A DNA stretch of 64,000 nt from Mesorhizobium sp. M2E.F.Ca.ET.219.01.1.1 (GTDB taxonomy: Bacteria > Pseudomonadota > Alphaproteobacteria > Rhizobiales > Rhizobiaceae), in contig NZ_SADT02000001.1 of the NCBI RefSeq assembly GCF_004016445.2, positions 973,630 to 1,037,629 of the forward strand, given 5' to 3'. The number at the start of each line of letters is the position of its first letter. Position 1 is the first letter of the stretch. Below are positions 53,777 through 61,981 of the stretch, in pieces. The notes beneath the pieces are model-generated. The model searched no databases, was not told the origin of the DNA, and saw only the letters and a program-made list of their open reading frames with translations. The translations under genes and the position numbers were made by a program.

Positions 53777-55051
53777 ATGTCGGTTGAAACGGTAGACACG
53801 CTTGTCGTTGGAGGCGGCCAGGCGGGGGTGGCCATGAGCGAGCACCTGAGCAAATGCGGCGTGCCTCATCTGGTTCTCGAGCGCGGCCGGATTGCCGAGC
53901 GCTGGCGCTCGCAGCGCTGGGACTCGCTGGTCGCCAACGGTCCGGCCTGGCATGACCGATTCCCGGGCCTGGAGTTTTCTATGACCGGCCCCGACGGCTT
54001 TCCGTCGAAGGAGGAGGTCGCCGACTATTTCGTCGCCTACGCAAAGCAGATCAACGCGCCGATCCGCTGCGGCGTCGAGGTCAAGCTCGTGCAGAGGAAT
54101 GTCGGCCGTCCGGGATTTCGCGTCGAGACGTCGGATGGCGTGATCGAGGCCAACAGTGTCGTCGCCGCGACCGGACCTTTCCAGGTCCCCGTCATCCCCT
54201 CTCTCGTTCCTGCCGATGCCGGTCTCCTGCAAATCCACTCCAGCGCGTACCGCAATCCGGCGCAATTGCCAAAGGGCGCGGTGCTGGTGGTCGGCGCGGG
54301 ATCTTCGGGCGTGCAAATTGCCGATGAGCTCCAGCGCGCCGGACGGCGCGTCTATCTTTCCGTCGGCGCGCATGACCGTCCGCCGCGTTCCTATCGTGGG
54401 CGCGACTTCTGCTGGTGGCTTGGCGTTCTCGGGAAATGGGACCTCGAAACGCCAGGGTCTGGCACGGAACATGTCACGATTGCTGTAAGCGGCGCGCGCG
54501 GTGGCGAGACGATCGATTTCCGTCGCCTGGCCGCGCAGGGGCTCACGCTGGTCGGCATGACCAAGGCGTACCAGGATGGCGTGATGAGTTTCGCGCCGGA
54601 TCTTGCGAAGAATATTGCCCGAGGCGACGCCAATCTGATGTCGCTGCTGGACGAAGCCGATGCCTATGTCGCGCGCAACGGCCTCGACCTTCCGGAAGAG
54701 CCCGCTCTCCGCAAAATAGGCCCGGACCCGGCATGCGTGACCAATCCGATCCTCGAGCTGGATCTTGCCGAAGCCGGCGTGGCGACGATCCTGTGGGCGA
54801 CAGGCTTCGCCGTCGACTACAGCTGGCTGAAGGTCGATGCCTTCGACGAGAAGGGCCGGCCACGGCATCAGCGCGGCGTCTCGGTCGAGCCGGGGATTTA
54901 TTTCCTGGGCCTGCCCTGGCAGTCGCGCAGGGGGTCGAGCTTCATCTGGGGCGTCTGGCATGATGCCAAGCATGTGGCAGACCGTATTTCGACGCACCGC
55001 AAATATCTGGCCTACCACGCCGCCGCGAAGCGCGAGCCCGTGGACGCCTGA
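53777..55051 (+). CDS. NAD(P)/FAD-dependent flavin monooxygenase (FMO/CzcO-like)
   Basis: A 424-residue flavoprotein. The FAD loop is VVGGGQAGVAMSEHLSKCG near residue 9 and the NADPH loop VVGAGSSGVQIADELQRAG near residue 178. TGFAVDYSWLKVDAF marks the end, where related enzymes have ATGY. The N-terminal part reads ERWRSQRWDSLVANGPAWHDR. The family hydroxylates amines, sulfides or ketones with NADPH and oxygen. The ATG at 53777 has AAGGA 6 bases upstream and is preferred over 53756. It heads a row with RidA and DUF1028, which suggests an amine substrate giving an unstable imine. Confidence 0.85.
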   Translation: MSVETVDTLVVGGGQAGVAMSEHLSKCGVPHLVLERGRIAERWRSQRWDSLVANGPAWHDRFPGLEFSMTGPDGFPSKEEVADYFVAYAKQINAPIRCGVEVKLVQRNVGRPGFRVETSDGVIEANSVVAATGPFQVPVIPSLVPADAGLLQIHSSAYRNPAQLPKGAVLVVGAGSSGVQIADELQRAGRRVYLSVGAHDRPPRSYRGRDFCWWLGVLGKWDLETPGSGTEHVTIAVSGARGGETIDFRRLAAQGLTLVGMTKAYQDGVMSFAPDLAKNIARGDANLMSLLDEADAYVARNGLDLPEEPALRKIGPDPACVTNPILELDLAEAGVATILWATGFAVDYSWLKVDAFDEKGRPRHQRGVSVEPGIYFLGLPWQSRRGSSFIWGVWHDAKHVADRISTHRKYLAYHAAAKREPVDA

Positions 55052-55086
55052 CCAACGCTGCGAGCCCGACCCAATTGGAGACCAAG

Positions 55087-55503
55087 ATGGCGCATACGCG
55101 AATTCGCAAATTCAACACCAAGGAAACCTATCCCGAGCAGAAGCTCGACAACGACCTCTGCCAGGCCGTCGTCACGCGTGGCGGCCGCACCGTCTATCTG
55201 CGCGGCCAGTGCCCGCAGGATCTCGACACGGCCAAGAACATCGACAGCCACGATCCGGCCGAGCAGACGCACAAGGTCATGCAGAACATCAGGCAGCTCA
55301 TCGAGGAGTGCGGCGGCACGATGGAGCATCTTGTGAAGGTGGTCGTCTACATCACCGACGTCCGCCATCGCGAGGCCGTCTATCGGACGATGGGCGAATA
55401 CATCAAGGGCGTGCATCCGGTGTCGACCGGGCTGGTCGTGTCGGCGCTGGCGCGGCCGGAATGGCTGGTCGAAATCGACGGCACCGCCGTCATTCCGGAC
55501 TGA
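55087..55503 (+). CDS. RidA family protein
   Basis: A 138-residue member of the RidA (YjgF/YER057c/UK114) family. VYLRGQCPQDLDTAKNIDSHDPAEQTHKVMQNIRQLIEECGG is the core and VVYITDVRHREAVYRTMGEYIKG the final helix. YjgF members deaminate reactive imines and enamines. Of the key residues, the arginine in SALARPEW is in the expected place. TTGGAG precedes the ATG by 6 bases. Its place between a flavin monooxygenase and a DUF1028 gene suggests clean-up of an imine made in this pathway. Confidence 0.87.
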   Translation: MAHTRIRKFNTKETYPEQKLDNDLCQAVVTRGGRTVYLRGQCPQDLDTAKNIDSHDPAEQTHKVMQNIRQLIEECGGTMEHLVKVVVYITDVRHREAVYRTMGEYIKGVHPVSTGLVVSALARPEWLVEIDGTAVIPD

Positions 55504-55508
55504 GCGTC

Positions 55509-56183
55509 ATGACCTTTTCCATCGTCGCGCGCTGCAGGCGCACGGGCATGTTCGGGGTGGCGGTGTCCTCGTCGTCCCCCGCGGTCGCGGCGCGCTGCGC
55601 CTATGCGCAGGCCGGCGTCGGCGCGGTCGCCAGCCAGAACGTCACCGACCCGACGCTCGGGGTCCGGGCGCTGGAGCTGATGGCGCGCGGCGCCTCCGCC
55701 GCCGAGGCGGTCGCGATCATCAAGCGCACGGCCGCCTTCAGCGAATACCGGCAGGTGCTGGCGGTCGACGCGGCCGGCGGCGGCGCGATCCATTCCGGGC
55801 CGAAGGCGCTCGGCATCTGGGCTGAGGCACGCGGCGAGGATGTCGCCTGCGGCGGCAACCTGCTCGCAAATGGCGGCATCCCGCAAGCCATGGTCGATGC
55901 CTTCCTCGCTTCCGATGGCCATCTCGGCGACCGGCTGATCGCCACCATGCGCGCCGCGCTCAAGGCGGGCGGCGAGGCGGGGCCTGTCCGCTCCGCGGGC
56001 ATGAAGCTGGTGCGCGATGTGTCCTGGCCCGTCGCCGATCTGCGCTGCGACTGGACCGAGGATTGCCCGATCGAGCAGCTGGCTGCGCTGTGGGAGATCT
56101 ACAAGCCTCAGCTCGATGCCTACGTCACCCGCGCCCTCAATCCGTCCGACGCGCCGAGCTACGGCGTGCCCGGTGACGAGTAA
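55509..56183 (+). CDS. DUF1028 family protein (Ntn-hydrolase-like)
   Basis: A 224-residue DUF1028 protein. FSIVARCRRTGMFGVAVSSSSPAVAARCAYAQAGVGAVASQN is the diagnostic N terminus. The fold is thought to be Ntn-hydrolase-like, with amide hydrolysis as a possible activity, but the function is not established. It starts 5 bases after the RidA stop and is surely cotranscribed. A helical tail of about 40 residues follows the core. With RidA and the M20 deacylase it points to amide or imine chemistry. Confidence 0.85.
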   Translation: MTFSIVARCRRTGMFGVAVSSSSPAVAARCAYAQAGVGAVASQNVTDPTLGVRALELMARGASAAEAVAIIKRTAAFSEYRQVLAVDAAGGGAIHSGPKALGIWAEARGEDVACGGNLLANGGIPQAMVDAFLASDGHLGDRLIATMRAALKAGGEAGPVRSAGMKLVRDVSWPVADLRCDWTEDCPIEQLAALWEIYKPQLDAYVTRALNPSDAPSYGVPGDE

Positions 56184-56333
56184 TACCGGCAGTCTGGAGC
56201 AAGTCTGCGCGAACTCAGCCACAAGGAGTGGGTCGGCAAGGCGTCCGTGATCCGTTTTCGTGACAAAGCTTTCATCGAGGGCAGGAGCGGCCGCGACTTG
56301 ATTGCAGCGACCAAACGGGCATCATAGCAGCCC

Positions 56334-57263
56334 ATGCCGCTCCGCTTCACGCTCAGACAGCTCGAATATTTCGTCGCCGTTGGCGAAGCCGGCTCAATCG
56401 CCAAGGCGGCCGAGCAGGTGAATGTCTCGCCGCCGTCGATCTCGGCGTCGATCGCGCAGCTCGAAGCGGAGTTCGGCGTCCAGCTCTTCGTGCGCAAGCA
56501 TTCGCATGCGCTGGCGCTGACGGCGGGCGGGCGCCTGTTCCTCAAGGAGGCCGCGCGGCTGCTCAACGATGCGGACGCGCTGCACGACATTGCCGGCGAT
56601 ATCGCCGAAAAGGTGCGCGGACCGCTGGCGGTCGGCTGCCTGCTCACTTTCGCGCAGATCGTGCTGCCGGCGCTGCGCAGAAAGTTCGAGGACGCCTATC
56701 CGGATGTGCGGGTCCGCCAGTTCGAGCGCAACCAGGGACAATTGTTCGAGATGCTGCAGCGTGGCGAAATAGACGCAGCACTTACCTACGATCTCGAATT
56801 GTCGCAGGACATGACGTTCGAGCCGCTGATCCAGTTGCCGGCCTATGTGATGCTGCCGGCCGCGCATCGGCTGGCGACGAGGGCGGGCATCACGCCGGAG
56901 GAACTGGTCGACGAGCCGATGGTGCTGCTCGATCTGCCCTACAGCCGGGAATACTTCCTTTCGGCGTTCCAGGGCCTGCGGCCCAGGATCGCCGAGCGCA
57001 CCGGCGACATCGCCGTGATGCGCTCGATGGTCGCCAACGGCTTCGGCTATGGCATCGCCAACATGCGGCCGCTCAACGCCATGTCGCCGGACGGCAAATT
57101 GCTGGTCTTCGTTCCCCTGCTGGGAGACATCAGGCCGCTGATGATGGGCATTGCGTTGCCCAACGCCGAGCACCGCACGCTGACGGTGCAGGCCTTCATC
57201 GATCACTGCCGCCGCTTCGTCGTCGAGCAGGGCGTCTTCGGCACCGAGCGCATCGTCAAGTAA
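56334..57263 (+). CDS. LysR family transcriptional regulator
   Basis: A 309-residue LysR-type regulator. The winged helix begins FTLRQLEYFVAVGEAGSIAKAAEQVNVSPPSISASIAQLEAEFGVQLFVR. The effector domain has GPLAVGCLLTFAQIVLPALRRKFEDAYPDVRV and the OxyR/CbbR-like body. It lies 150 bp after DUF1028 and converges on the M20 gene with 3 bases between stops. It probably controls the surrounding catabolic genes. A dyad-rich site that could bind it lies at 58515-58549. Confidence 0.88.
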   Translation: MPLRFTLRQLEYFVAVGEAGSIAKAAEQVNVSPPSISASIAQLEAEFGVQLFVRKHSHALALTAGGRLFLKEAARLLNDADALHDIAGDIAEKVRGPLAVGCLLTFAQIVLPALRRKFEDAYPDVRVRQFERNQGQLFEMLQRGEIDAALTYDLELSQDMTFEPLIQLPAYVMLPAAHRLATRAGITPEELVDEPMVLLDLPYSREYFLSAFQGLRPRIAERTGDIAVMRSMVANGFGYGIANMRPLNAMSPDGKLLVFVPLLGDIRPLMMGIALPNAEHRTLTVQAFIDHCRRFVVEQGVFGTERIVK

Positions 57264-57266
57264 GAG

Positions 57267-58424
57267 TCACGGCCAGCCTTCGGCGAGCCGCGACAGCAGT
57301 CGCTCCAGCATCTCGTCGCAGCGCCGCAATTGCTCGACGCTGACATATTCGTCCGGCTTGTGCCCCTGCGCCATCGAGCCTGGTCCGCAGACGACGGAAG
57401 GCGTGCCGAGATCACGGCTGAACAATCCGCCTTCCGTGCCGAAGGCGACCTTCATGGTGTCGTTGGCTCCGGTCAGTGATTTGACGAAAGCGACGGCTTC
57501 GAACGTCGCCGGCGTATCGAGACCCGGATAGGTGTTGGTGATCTCGATGTCGATCGCCGCTTCGGGGGCGATTGAAGCGGCGTCAGAGGCAATGCGCGCC
57601 GCGGCAGCGCGGAGCCTGTCGAGAATGCCGGCGGCATCGTCGGCGGCGACGTTGCGGATCTCGAATTCCACCTCGCAAAGGTTGGGCACGATGTTGAGCG
57701 CCACGCCGGCATTGATCTTGCCGACATGCACGGTGGTGTAAGGAATGTCGTAATCGCCGTCGCGCGGGCCTTCGCGGGCGAGCCGCTCCTGTTCGTCGCG
57801 CAAGGCGCGCACGAAATCGCAACCGAGATGGATGGCGTTGAGCGCCAGCGGAGCAAGAGCCGAATGGCCCTCGCGTCCCTTGCAGACGGCGCGTGCGGCG
57901 AGCTTGCCCTTGTGCCCCGTGGCCACCTGCATGTTGGTCGGCTCGCCGACAATACACAGCAGCGGGCGTTGGGGTGCCGCGCTCAGCATCTCGATCAGGT
58001 CTCGCACCCCGAGGCAGCCGACCTCCTCGTCATAGGAGAGCGCCAGATGCAAGGGCGTGCGAAGCGCCATCTTCGTAGCCTTGAGGCAGGCGGCGAGCGC
58101 CGAGGCCACGAAACCCTTCATGTCCGCCGCGCCGCGCCCATAAAGCTTGCCGTCGCGTTGGGTCATCGCGAAGGGCGGCAGCGTCCAGTTTTGGCCGTCA
58201 ACGGGAACGACGTCGGTGTGGCCGGACAGCATGATGCCGGGCTTGTTGGCCGGACCGATCGTGGCAAAGAGATTGGCCTTGTGACCGTCGGCGCTGTGGA
58301 TGATCTGGCTGGCTATGCCGTTGGCTTCCAGGAGGTTCGCCGCGTAGCCAATGAGGTCGAGGTTCGAGTCACGGCTCACCGTCGGGAAGGCGATCAGCCG
58401 TTCGAGGATCCTGATGCTGTCCAT
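57267..58424 (-). CDS. argE: M20 family deacylase (acetylornithine deacetylase-like)
   Basis: A 385-residue zinc peptidase-fold enzyme. LSGHTDVVPVDGQNW gives the first metal histidine, YGRGAADMKGFVAS the bridging aspartate, YDEEVGCLGVRDL the catalytic glutamate pair and CGPGSMAQGHKPDEYV the last histidine. It hydrolyses an N-acyl amino acid; ArgE acts on N-acetylornithine. The catabolic context makes a different N-acyl or N-formyl substrate quite possible. It is divergent from the TMADH-like gene across a 220-bp region with an operator candidate. Confidence 0.78.
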   Translation of the reverse strand: MDSIRILERLIAFPTVSRDSNLDLIGYAANLLEANGIASQIIHSADGHKANLFATIGPANKPGIMLSGHTDVVPVDGQNWTLPPFAMTQRDGKLYGRGAADMKGFVASALAACLKATKMALRTPLHLALSYDEEVGCLGVRDLIEMLSAAPQRPLLCIVGEPTNMQVATGHKGKLAARAVCKGREGHSALAPLALNAIHLGCDFVRALRDEQERLAREGPRDGDYDIPYTTVHVGKINAGVALNIVPNLCEVEFEIRNVAADDAAGILDRLRAAAARIASDAASIAPEAAIDIEITNTYPGLDTPATFEAVAFVKSLTGANDTMKVAFGTEGGLFSRDLGTPSVVCGPGSMAQGHKPDEYVSVEQLRRCDEMLERLLSRLAEGWP

Positions 58425-58514
58425 ATCTCTTGCCTCGTTGCCGCTCTCGGCTGTGTAGCATCGTGGCGTGGCGGCGCTGAAGTCGCATTTGGCTCAGCCC
58501 CGGTTCATCGCAGG

Positions 58515-58549
58515 CTAATCCCAGATGCGCGATTAGGCGTGTCCTAATC
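58515..58549. promoter_or_regulatory. Candidate regulator site with three CTAATC half-sites
   Basis: CTAATC (58515-58520), GATTAG (58531-58536) and CTAATC (58544-58549) form two overlapping perfect dyads with 10- and 7-bp spacers. They lie between the divergent M20 and TMADH-like genes. The alternating half-sites fit a dimeric or tetrameric regulator such as the LysR protein encoded at 56334. Confidence 0.5.
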
Positions 58550-58644
58550 CGCACAGAAGAATTCCGTTGTTTTCCTGCGTCTGCGCCAACTTATGAGTAG
58601 TCTCCAGAGCATCGGCAGCGCCAGCCGACGGGAAGGGAAGTACC

Positions 58645-60714
58645 ATGCGCGACCCACGCTACGACATTCTGTTCGAGCCGATGAAGATCGGTCCGGTGAC
58701 CGCCAAGAACCGCTTCTATCAGGTTCCGCACTGCAATGGCGGCGGTTACCGCGATCCGTCGGCCGCGGCCGAGATGCGGCGCATGAAGTCCGAAGGCGGA
58801 TGGGGCGTCATCTTCACCGAGCAGACGGAGATGCACCACACCTCGGAGATCACGCCCTTCATCGAGCTCAGGCTGTGGGACGACGCCGACATTCCGGCTT
58901 TGGCCAAGATGGCCAAGGCCATGCACGAATATGGCGCGCTCGCCGGCGTTCAGCTCGCCTATTCCGGCATCAACGGTCCCAACCTCTACACCAAGGAAGT
59001 GCCGCGCGGGCCGTCGGCTTTGCCGATCCGCACCTTCACCAACGATCCGGTGCAAGCGCGCGCCATGGACAGAGAGGATATACGCGACCTGCGCCGCTGG
59101 CACCGCAACGCCTTCAAGCGCGCCAGGCAGGCGGGCTTCGACCTGGTGTGCCTCTACGGCGCGCATGGCTTCGGCATCATCCAGCATTTTCTATCCACCG
59201 CCACCAACCAGCGCAGCGACGAATATGGCGGCTCGCTGGAAAACCGCTCGCGGCTGATGCGCGAGCTGATCGAGGAAGGGCGCGACGCGATCGGCGACAC
59301 CTGCGGCCTGACACTCAGGCTGTCGCTGGACGAGATGATCGGCGAGCTTGGCTTCGCCAATTCGGAAGTCCGCGACATGATCGAGATGCATGCCGAGCTG
59401 CCCGACCTCTGGGACCTCGCGCATGGCGCCTGGGAGGATTGCTCGGGGCCGTCGCGCTTCAAGGAAGAGGCGGCGCAGGAGAGTCTCGTCTCCGGCATCA
59501 AGAAGCTGACCTCGAAGCCGGTCGTCGGCGTCGGCCGCTTCACCTCGCCCGACGTGATGGTGCGGATGATCAAGTCGGGCACGCTCGACTTCATCGGCTG
59601 CGCGCGCCCGTCGATCGCCGATCCGTTCCTGCCGCGCAAGGTCGAGGAGGGCCGCATCGAGGACATCCGCGAATGTATCGGCTGCAACATCTGCATCACC
59701 GGCGACATGACGATGTCGATCTCGCGCTGCACGCAGAACCCGACCTTCATGGAGGAATGGCGCAAGGGCTGGCATCCGGAGCGCATGCAGGCCAAGGGCG
59801 ACAGCGACAGCGTGCTGATCGTCGGCGCCGGGCCTGCCGGGCTGGAGGCCGCCCGCGCGCTCGGCCTGCGCGGCTATCAGGTGGCCTTGGCGGAAGCCGG
59901 CACCGAGCTTGGCGGACGCGTGGCGCGCGAATGCCTGCTTCCGGGCCTGTCGGCCTGGGGGCGAGTGCGCGACTATCGCCAGTACCAGCTCAACCAGATG
60001 CCGAATGTCGACATCTATTTCGAAAGTCGGCTGTCGGCGGACGATATCCTGTCCTTCGGCTTCCAGAACGTCGCCGTCGCCACCGGATCGACCTGGCGAC
60101 GCGATGGCGTGGCGCGCGCCCATGTCGTGCCGATGCCGATCGATGCCGCCATGCCGGTCTACACGCCCGACGATCTGATGGACGGCAAGGTGCCTTCCGG
60201 CAATGTCGTGCTGTTCGACGATGACCACTATTACATGGGCGGCGTGCTGGCCGAGCTGATGGCGCGGCAGGGCGCGAAGGTGACCCTGGTGACGCCGTCG
60301 GCCTATGTCTCGGACTGGACCCGCAACACGCTGGAGCAGGGCGCCATCCACCGCCGCTTGGCGGAGCTTGGCGTCGATATCGTTCTCAACAGGACCGTCA
60401 CGAGCATCGCCTCCGGCTGCGTCGTCACGGCCTGCGTCTACACAGGCGCGCGGCAAGAACTGGCGGCCGATGCCGTCGTTCTCGTCACGTCGCGCAATCA
60501 GGACGACGCGGTCTGGCGCGAGCTGAAAGCTCGGGAGAGCGACTGGGCCGGCAACGGCATCCGTTCGATCAAGGTCATCGGCGATGCCGAGGCGCCAGGG
60601 CCAATCGCCTGGGCCACCTATGCCGGCCATCGCTTCGCCCGCGAGCTGGACGAGGCCGATATCGGCGATGCCTTGCCCTTCCGGCGTGAGGTGGCAGCGC
60701 TGGCGGCGGAGTAG
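58645..60714 (+). CDS. NADH:flavin oxidoreductase, TMADH/DgcA-like iron-sulfur flavoprotein
   Basis: A 689-residue enzyme. Residues 1-340 are an old-yellow-enzyme barrel binding FMN (YDILFEPMKIGPVTAKNRF). A 4Fe-4S motif follows, with cysteines 344, 347, 350 and 362, and the C-terminal half from about 388 has an FAD/ADP loop (VLIVGAGPAGLEAARAL). This is the layout of trimethylamine dehydrogenase and of DgcA and stachydrine demethylase relatives. The family removes methyl groups from N-methylated compounds and passes electrons to an ETF-like partner, none of which is in view. It is divergent from the M20 gene. Confidence 0.85.
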   Translation: MRDPRYDILFEPMKIGPVTAKNRFYQVPHCNGGGYRDPSAAAEMRRMKSEGGWGVIFTEQTEMHHTSEITPFIELRLWDDADIPALAKMAKAMHEYGALAGVQLAYSGINGPNLYTKEVPRGPSALPIRTFTNDPVQARAMDREDIRDLRRWHRNAFKRARQAGFDLVCLYGAHGFGIIQHFLSTATNQRSDEYGGSLENRSRLMRELIEEGRDAIGDTCGLTLRLSLDEMIGELGFANSEVRDMIEMHAELPDLWDLAHGAWEDCSGPSRFKEEAAQESLVSGIKKLTSKPVVGVGRFTSPDVMVRMIKSGTLDFIGCARPSIADPFLPRKVEEGRIEDIRECIGCNICITGDMTMSISRCTQNPTFMEEWRKGWHPERMQAKGDSDSVLIVGAGPAGLEAARALGLRGYQVALAEAGTELGGRVARECLLPGLSAWGRVRDYRQYQLNQMPNVDIYFESRLSADDILSFGFQNVAVATGSTWRRDGVARAHVVPMPIDAAMPVYTPDDLMDGKVPSGNVVLFDDDHYYMGGVLAELMARQGAKVTLVTPSAYVSDWTRNTLEQGAIHRRLAELGVDIVLNRTVTSIASGCVVTACVYTGARQELAADAVVLVTSRNQDDAVWRELKARESDWAGNGIRSIKVIGDAEAPGPIAWATYAGHRFARELDEADIGDALPFRREVAALAAE

Positions 60715-60720
60715 GGCGCG

Positions 60721-60775
60721 TCACCGCTTCACGGGCACGCGAACCGCTCTCTTTGTTTTGCGCAATTCCGGGCGC
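60721..60775. repeat. Truncated Rhizobiales-type intergenic repeat
   Basis: A partial copy of the elements at 6430 and 22103. TCACCGCTTCA...GAACCGCTCT and TTTGTTTTGCGCAATTCCGG (ending at 60771) correspond to the left half, and the right arm is missing. It lies between the two convergent genes. Confidence 0.6.
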
Positions 60776-60807
60776 CAGCGACATTGCCAGCCCTTCGATT
60801 GGTCGCG

Positions 60808-61866
60808 TCAATCACACGTAGCCGCAGCCTTGAGCGCTTCGGCGCGGGAAGGCGCGGGCAAATTTCCGATCCGTCGAACAGAGGCGTAGAATCTCGGATA
60901 GTCGCCCGAGCACAAGTCAAACAAGCGAAGGAACGCCGGGACCTGTTCGCCGTAGACGGCAGTGGCGGCGAGCTTCGCGTTGTTGATTGGGCTGTCGAAC
61001 CAGGCGTCGTAGCCGCGGTATCCGCCCCAGCGCTTGTCGCGCATCTGCCGGTAGCGCGCCCGCAGCCTGTCGATCGTAGCTGCCTTGGCGGCGGCCATCT
61101 GCTCCGGGCTGCGGGGACTTCCATAAACCTGTTTCAGCTCGTCCCGGGTCTTCGAGATCAGTCCGAGAAAATCCGCCTTGCGCTTGCGATCGGCTTCGTA
61201 GCTGCGCAATCCGGCGCGGTTGCCGGTGGCGCGCAGCCATTTCCGCGTGCCGGTGGTTTCGACGGAAACAGCGAAAGCCTCGTTGAACGCGGAGTCGCCG
61301 TTCACATAGACTTTCTGATGCGCCAGCTCATGGAAGACAAGGCTGGCGAGATAGGTGTCGTTCTGGCGCAGCATGGTGCTGAGCAGCGGGTCGCTGAACC
61401 AGCCCAGCGTGGAATAGGCCGTGATGCCTGTCACATAGACGTCCAGCCCCTGCCGCTGCAGCGCGGCGGCATTTTCGAGCGCGTCCTTGCGCGAAAAATA
61501 ACCCTTGTAGGGAACGCAGCCGAACACCGGAAAGCACCATGTTATCGGCGCGAGCGAGAATTGCGGCGCGGCGAAGACCGCCAAGGTCACATCGTTGCGG
61601 CCCACGTCGACATAGCTGCGGTAGCTGCTGTTGTCGGGCAGCGCCAATTCTTCCGTGGCGAAGCGGCGAATGGCGCTGGCCGACGTCAGCTTGGCGCGCA
61701 GCGCCTTGGGCGTAGAGGGATCGCGGATCAGTTTTCCAACATTTTTCCGCGCGGCCATGATCTCGACATGGCCCTCCAGCGACTGAGCATAATAGGAAAT
61801 GCTGGTGCATCCGGTCACGCCGGACGCCATGATCGCAGCGGCAAGCAATCGAAAAACGCGCTTCAA
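60808..61866 (-). CDS. Predicted lipoprotein aminopeptidase
   Basis: A 352-residue protein with a lipoprotein signal: hydrophobic segment VFRLLAAAIMASG and lipobox VTGC (C20 lipidated). FHELAHQ near residue 178 is an HExxH zinc motif, with the third ligand in the following FNEAFAV. The pattern YYAQSLEGHVEIMAARKNVGKLI after the cysteine is typical of the YP-like aminopeptidase family (PF10023-type). It would be anchored in the inner or outer membrane and cut peptides in the periplasm. It converges with the TMADH-like gene and is set apart from the SABATH operon by 115 bases. Confidence 0.82.
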   Translation of the reverse strand: MKRVFRLLAAAIMASGVTGCTSISYYAQSLEGHVEIMAARKNVGKLIRDPSTPKALRAKLTSASAIRRFATEELALPDNSSYRSYVDVGRNDVTLAVFAAPQFSLAPITWCFPVFGCVPYKGYFSRKDALENAAALQRQGLDVYVTGITAYSTLGWFSDPLLSTMLRQNDTYLASLVFHELAHQKVYVNGDSAFNEAFAVSVETTGTRKWLRATGNRAGLRSYEADRKRKADFLGLISKTRDELKQVYGSPRSPEQMAAAKAATIDRLRARYRQMRDKRWGGYRGYDAWFDSPINNAKLAATAVYGEQVPAFLRLFDLCSGDYPRFYASVRRIGNLPAPSRAEALKAAATCD

Positions 61867-61981
61867 AGCTTGCCCACCGCCTGCTCATCTCCTCGGGAGC
61901 GAATGTCCCCTTGCTTCCCGAGTCTCAAACAGGCGCGCCTGTTTTCGTCAAGACCTGGAGCGGGCGGCGTTTGCCGGTCCG

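Noticed and set aside
58593..60224. A 543-codon open frame overlapping the TMADH-like gene
   Set aside because: It is arginine-rich without motifs and lies in another frame of a well-recognised enzyme.
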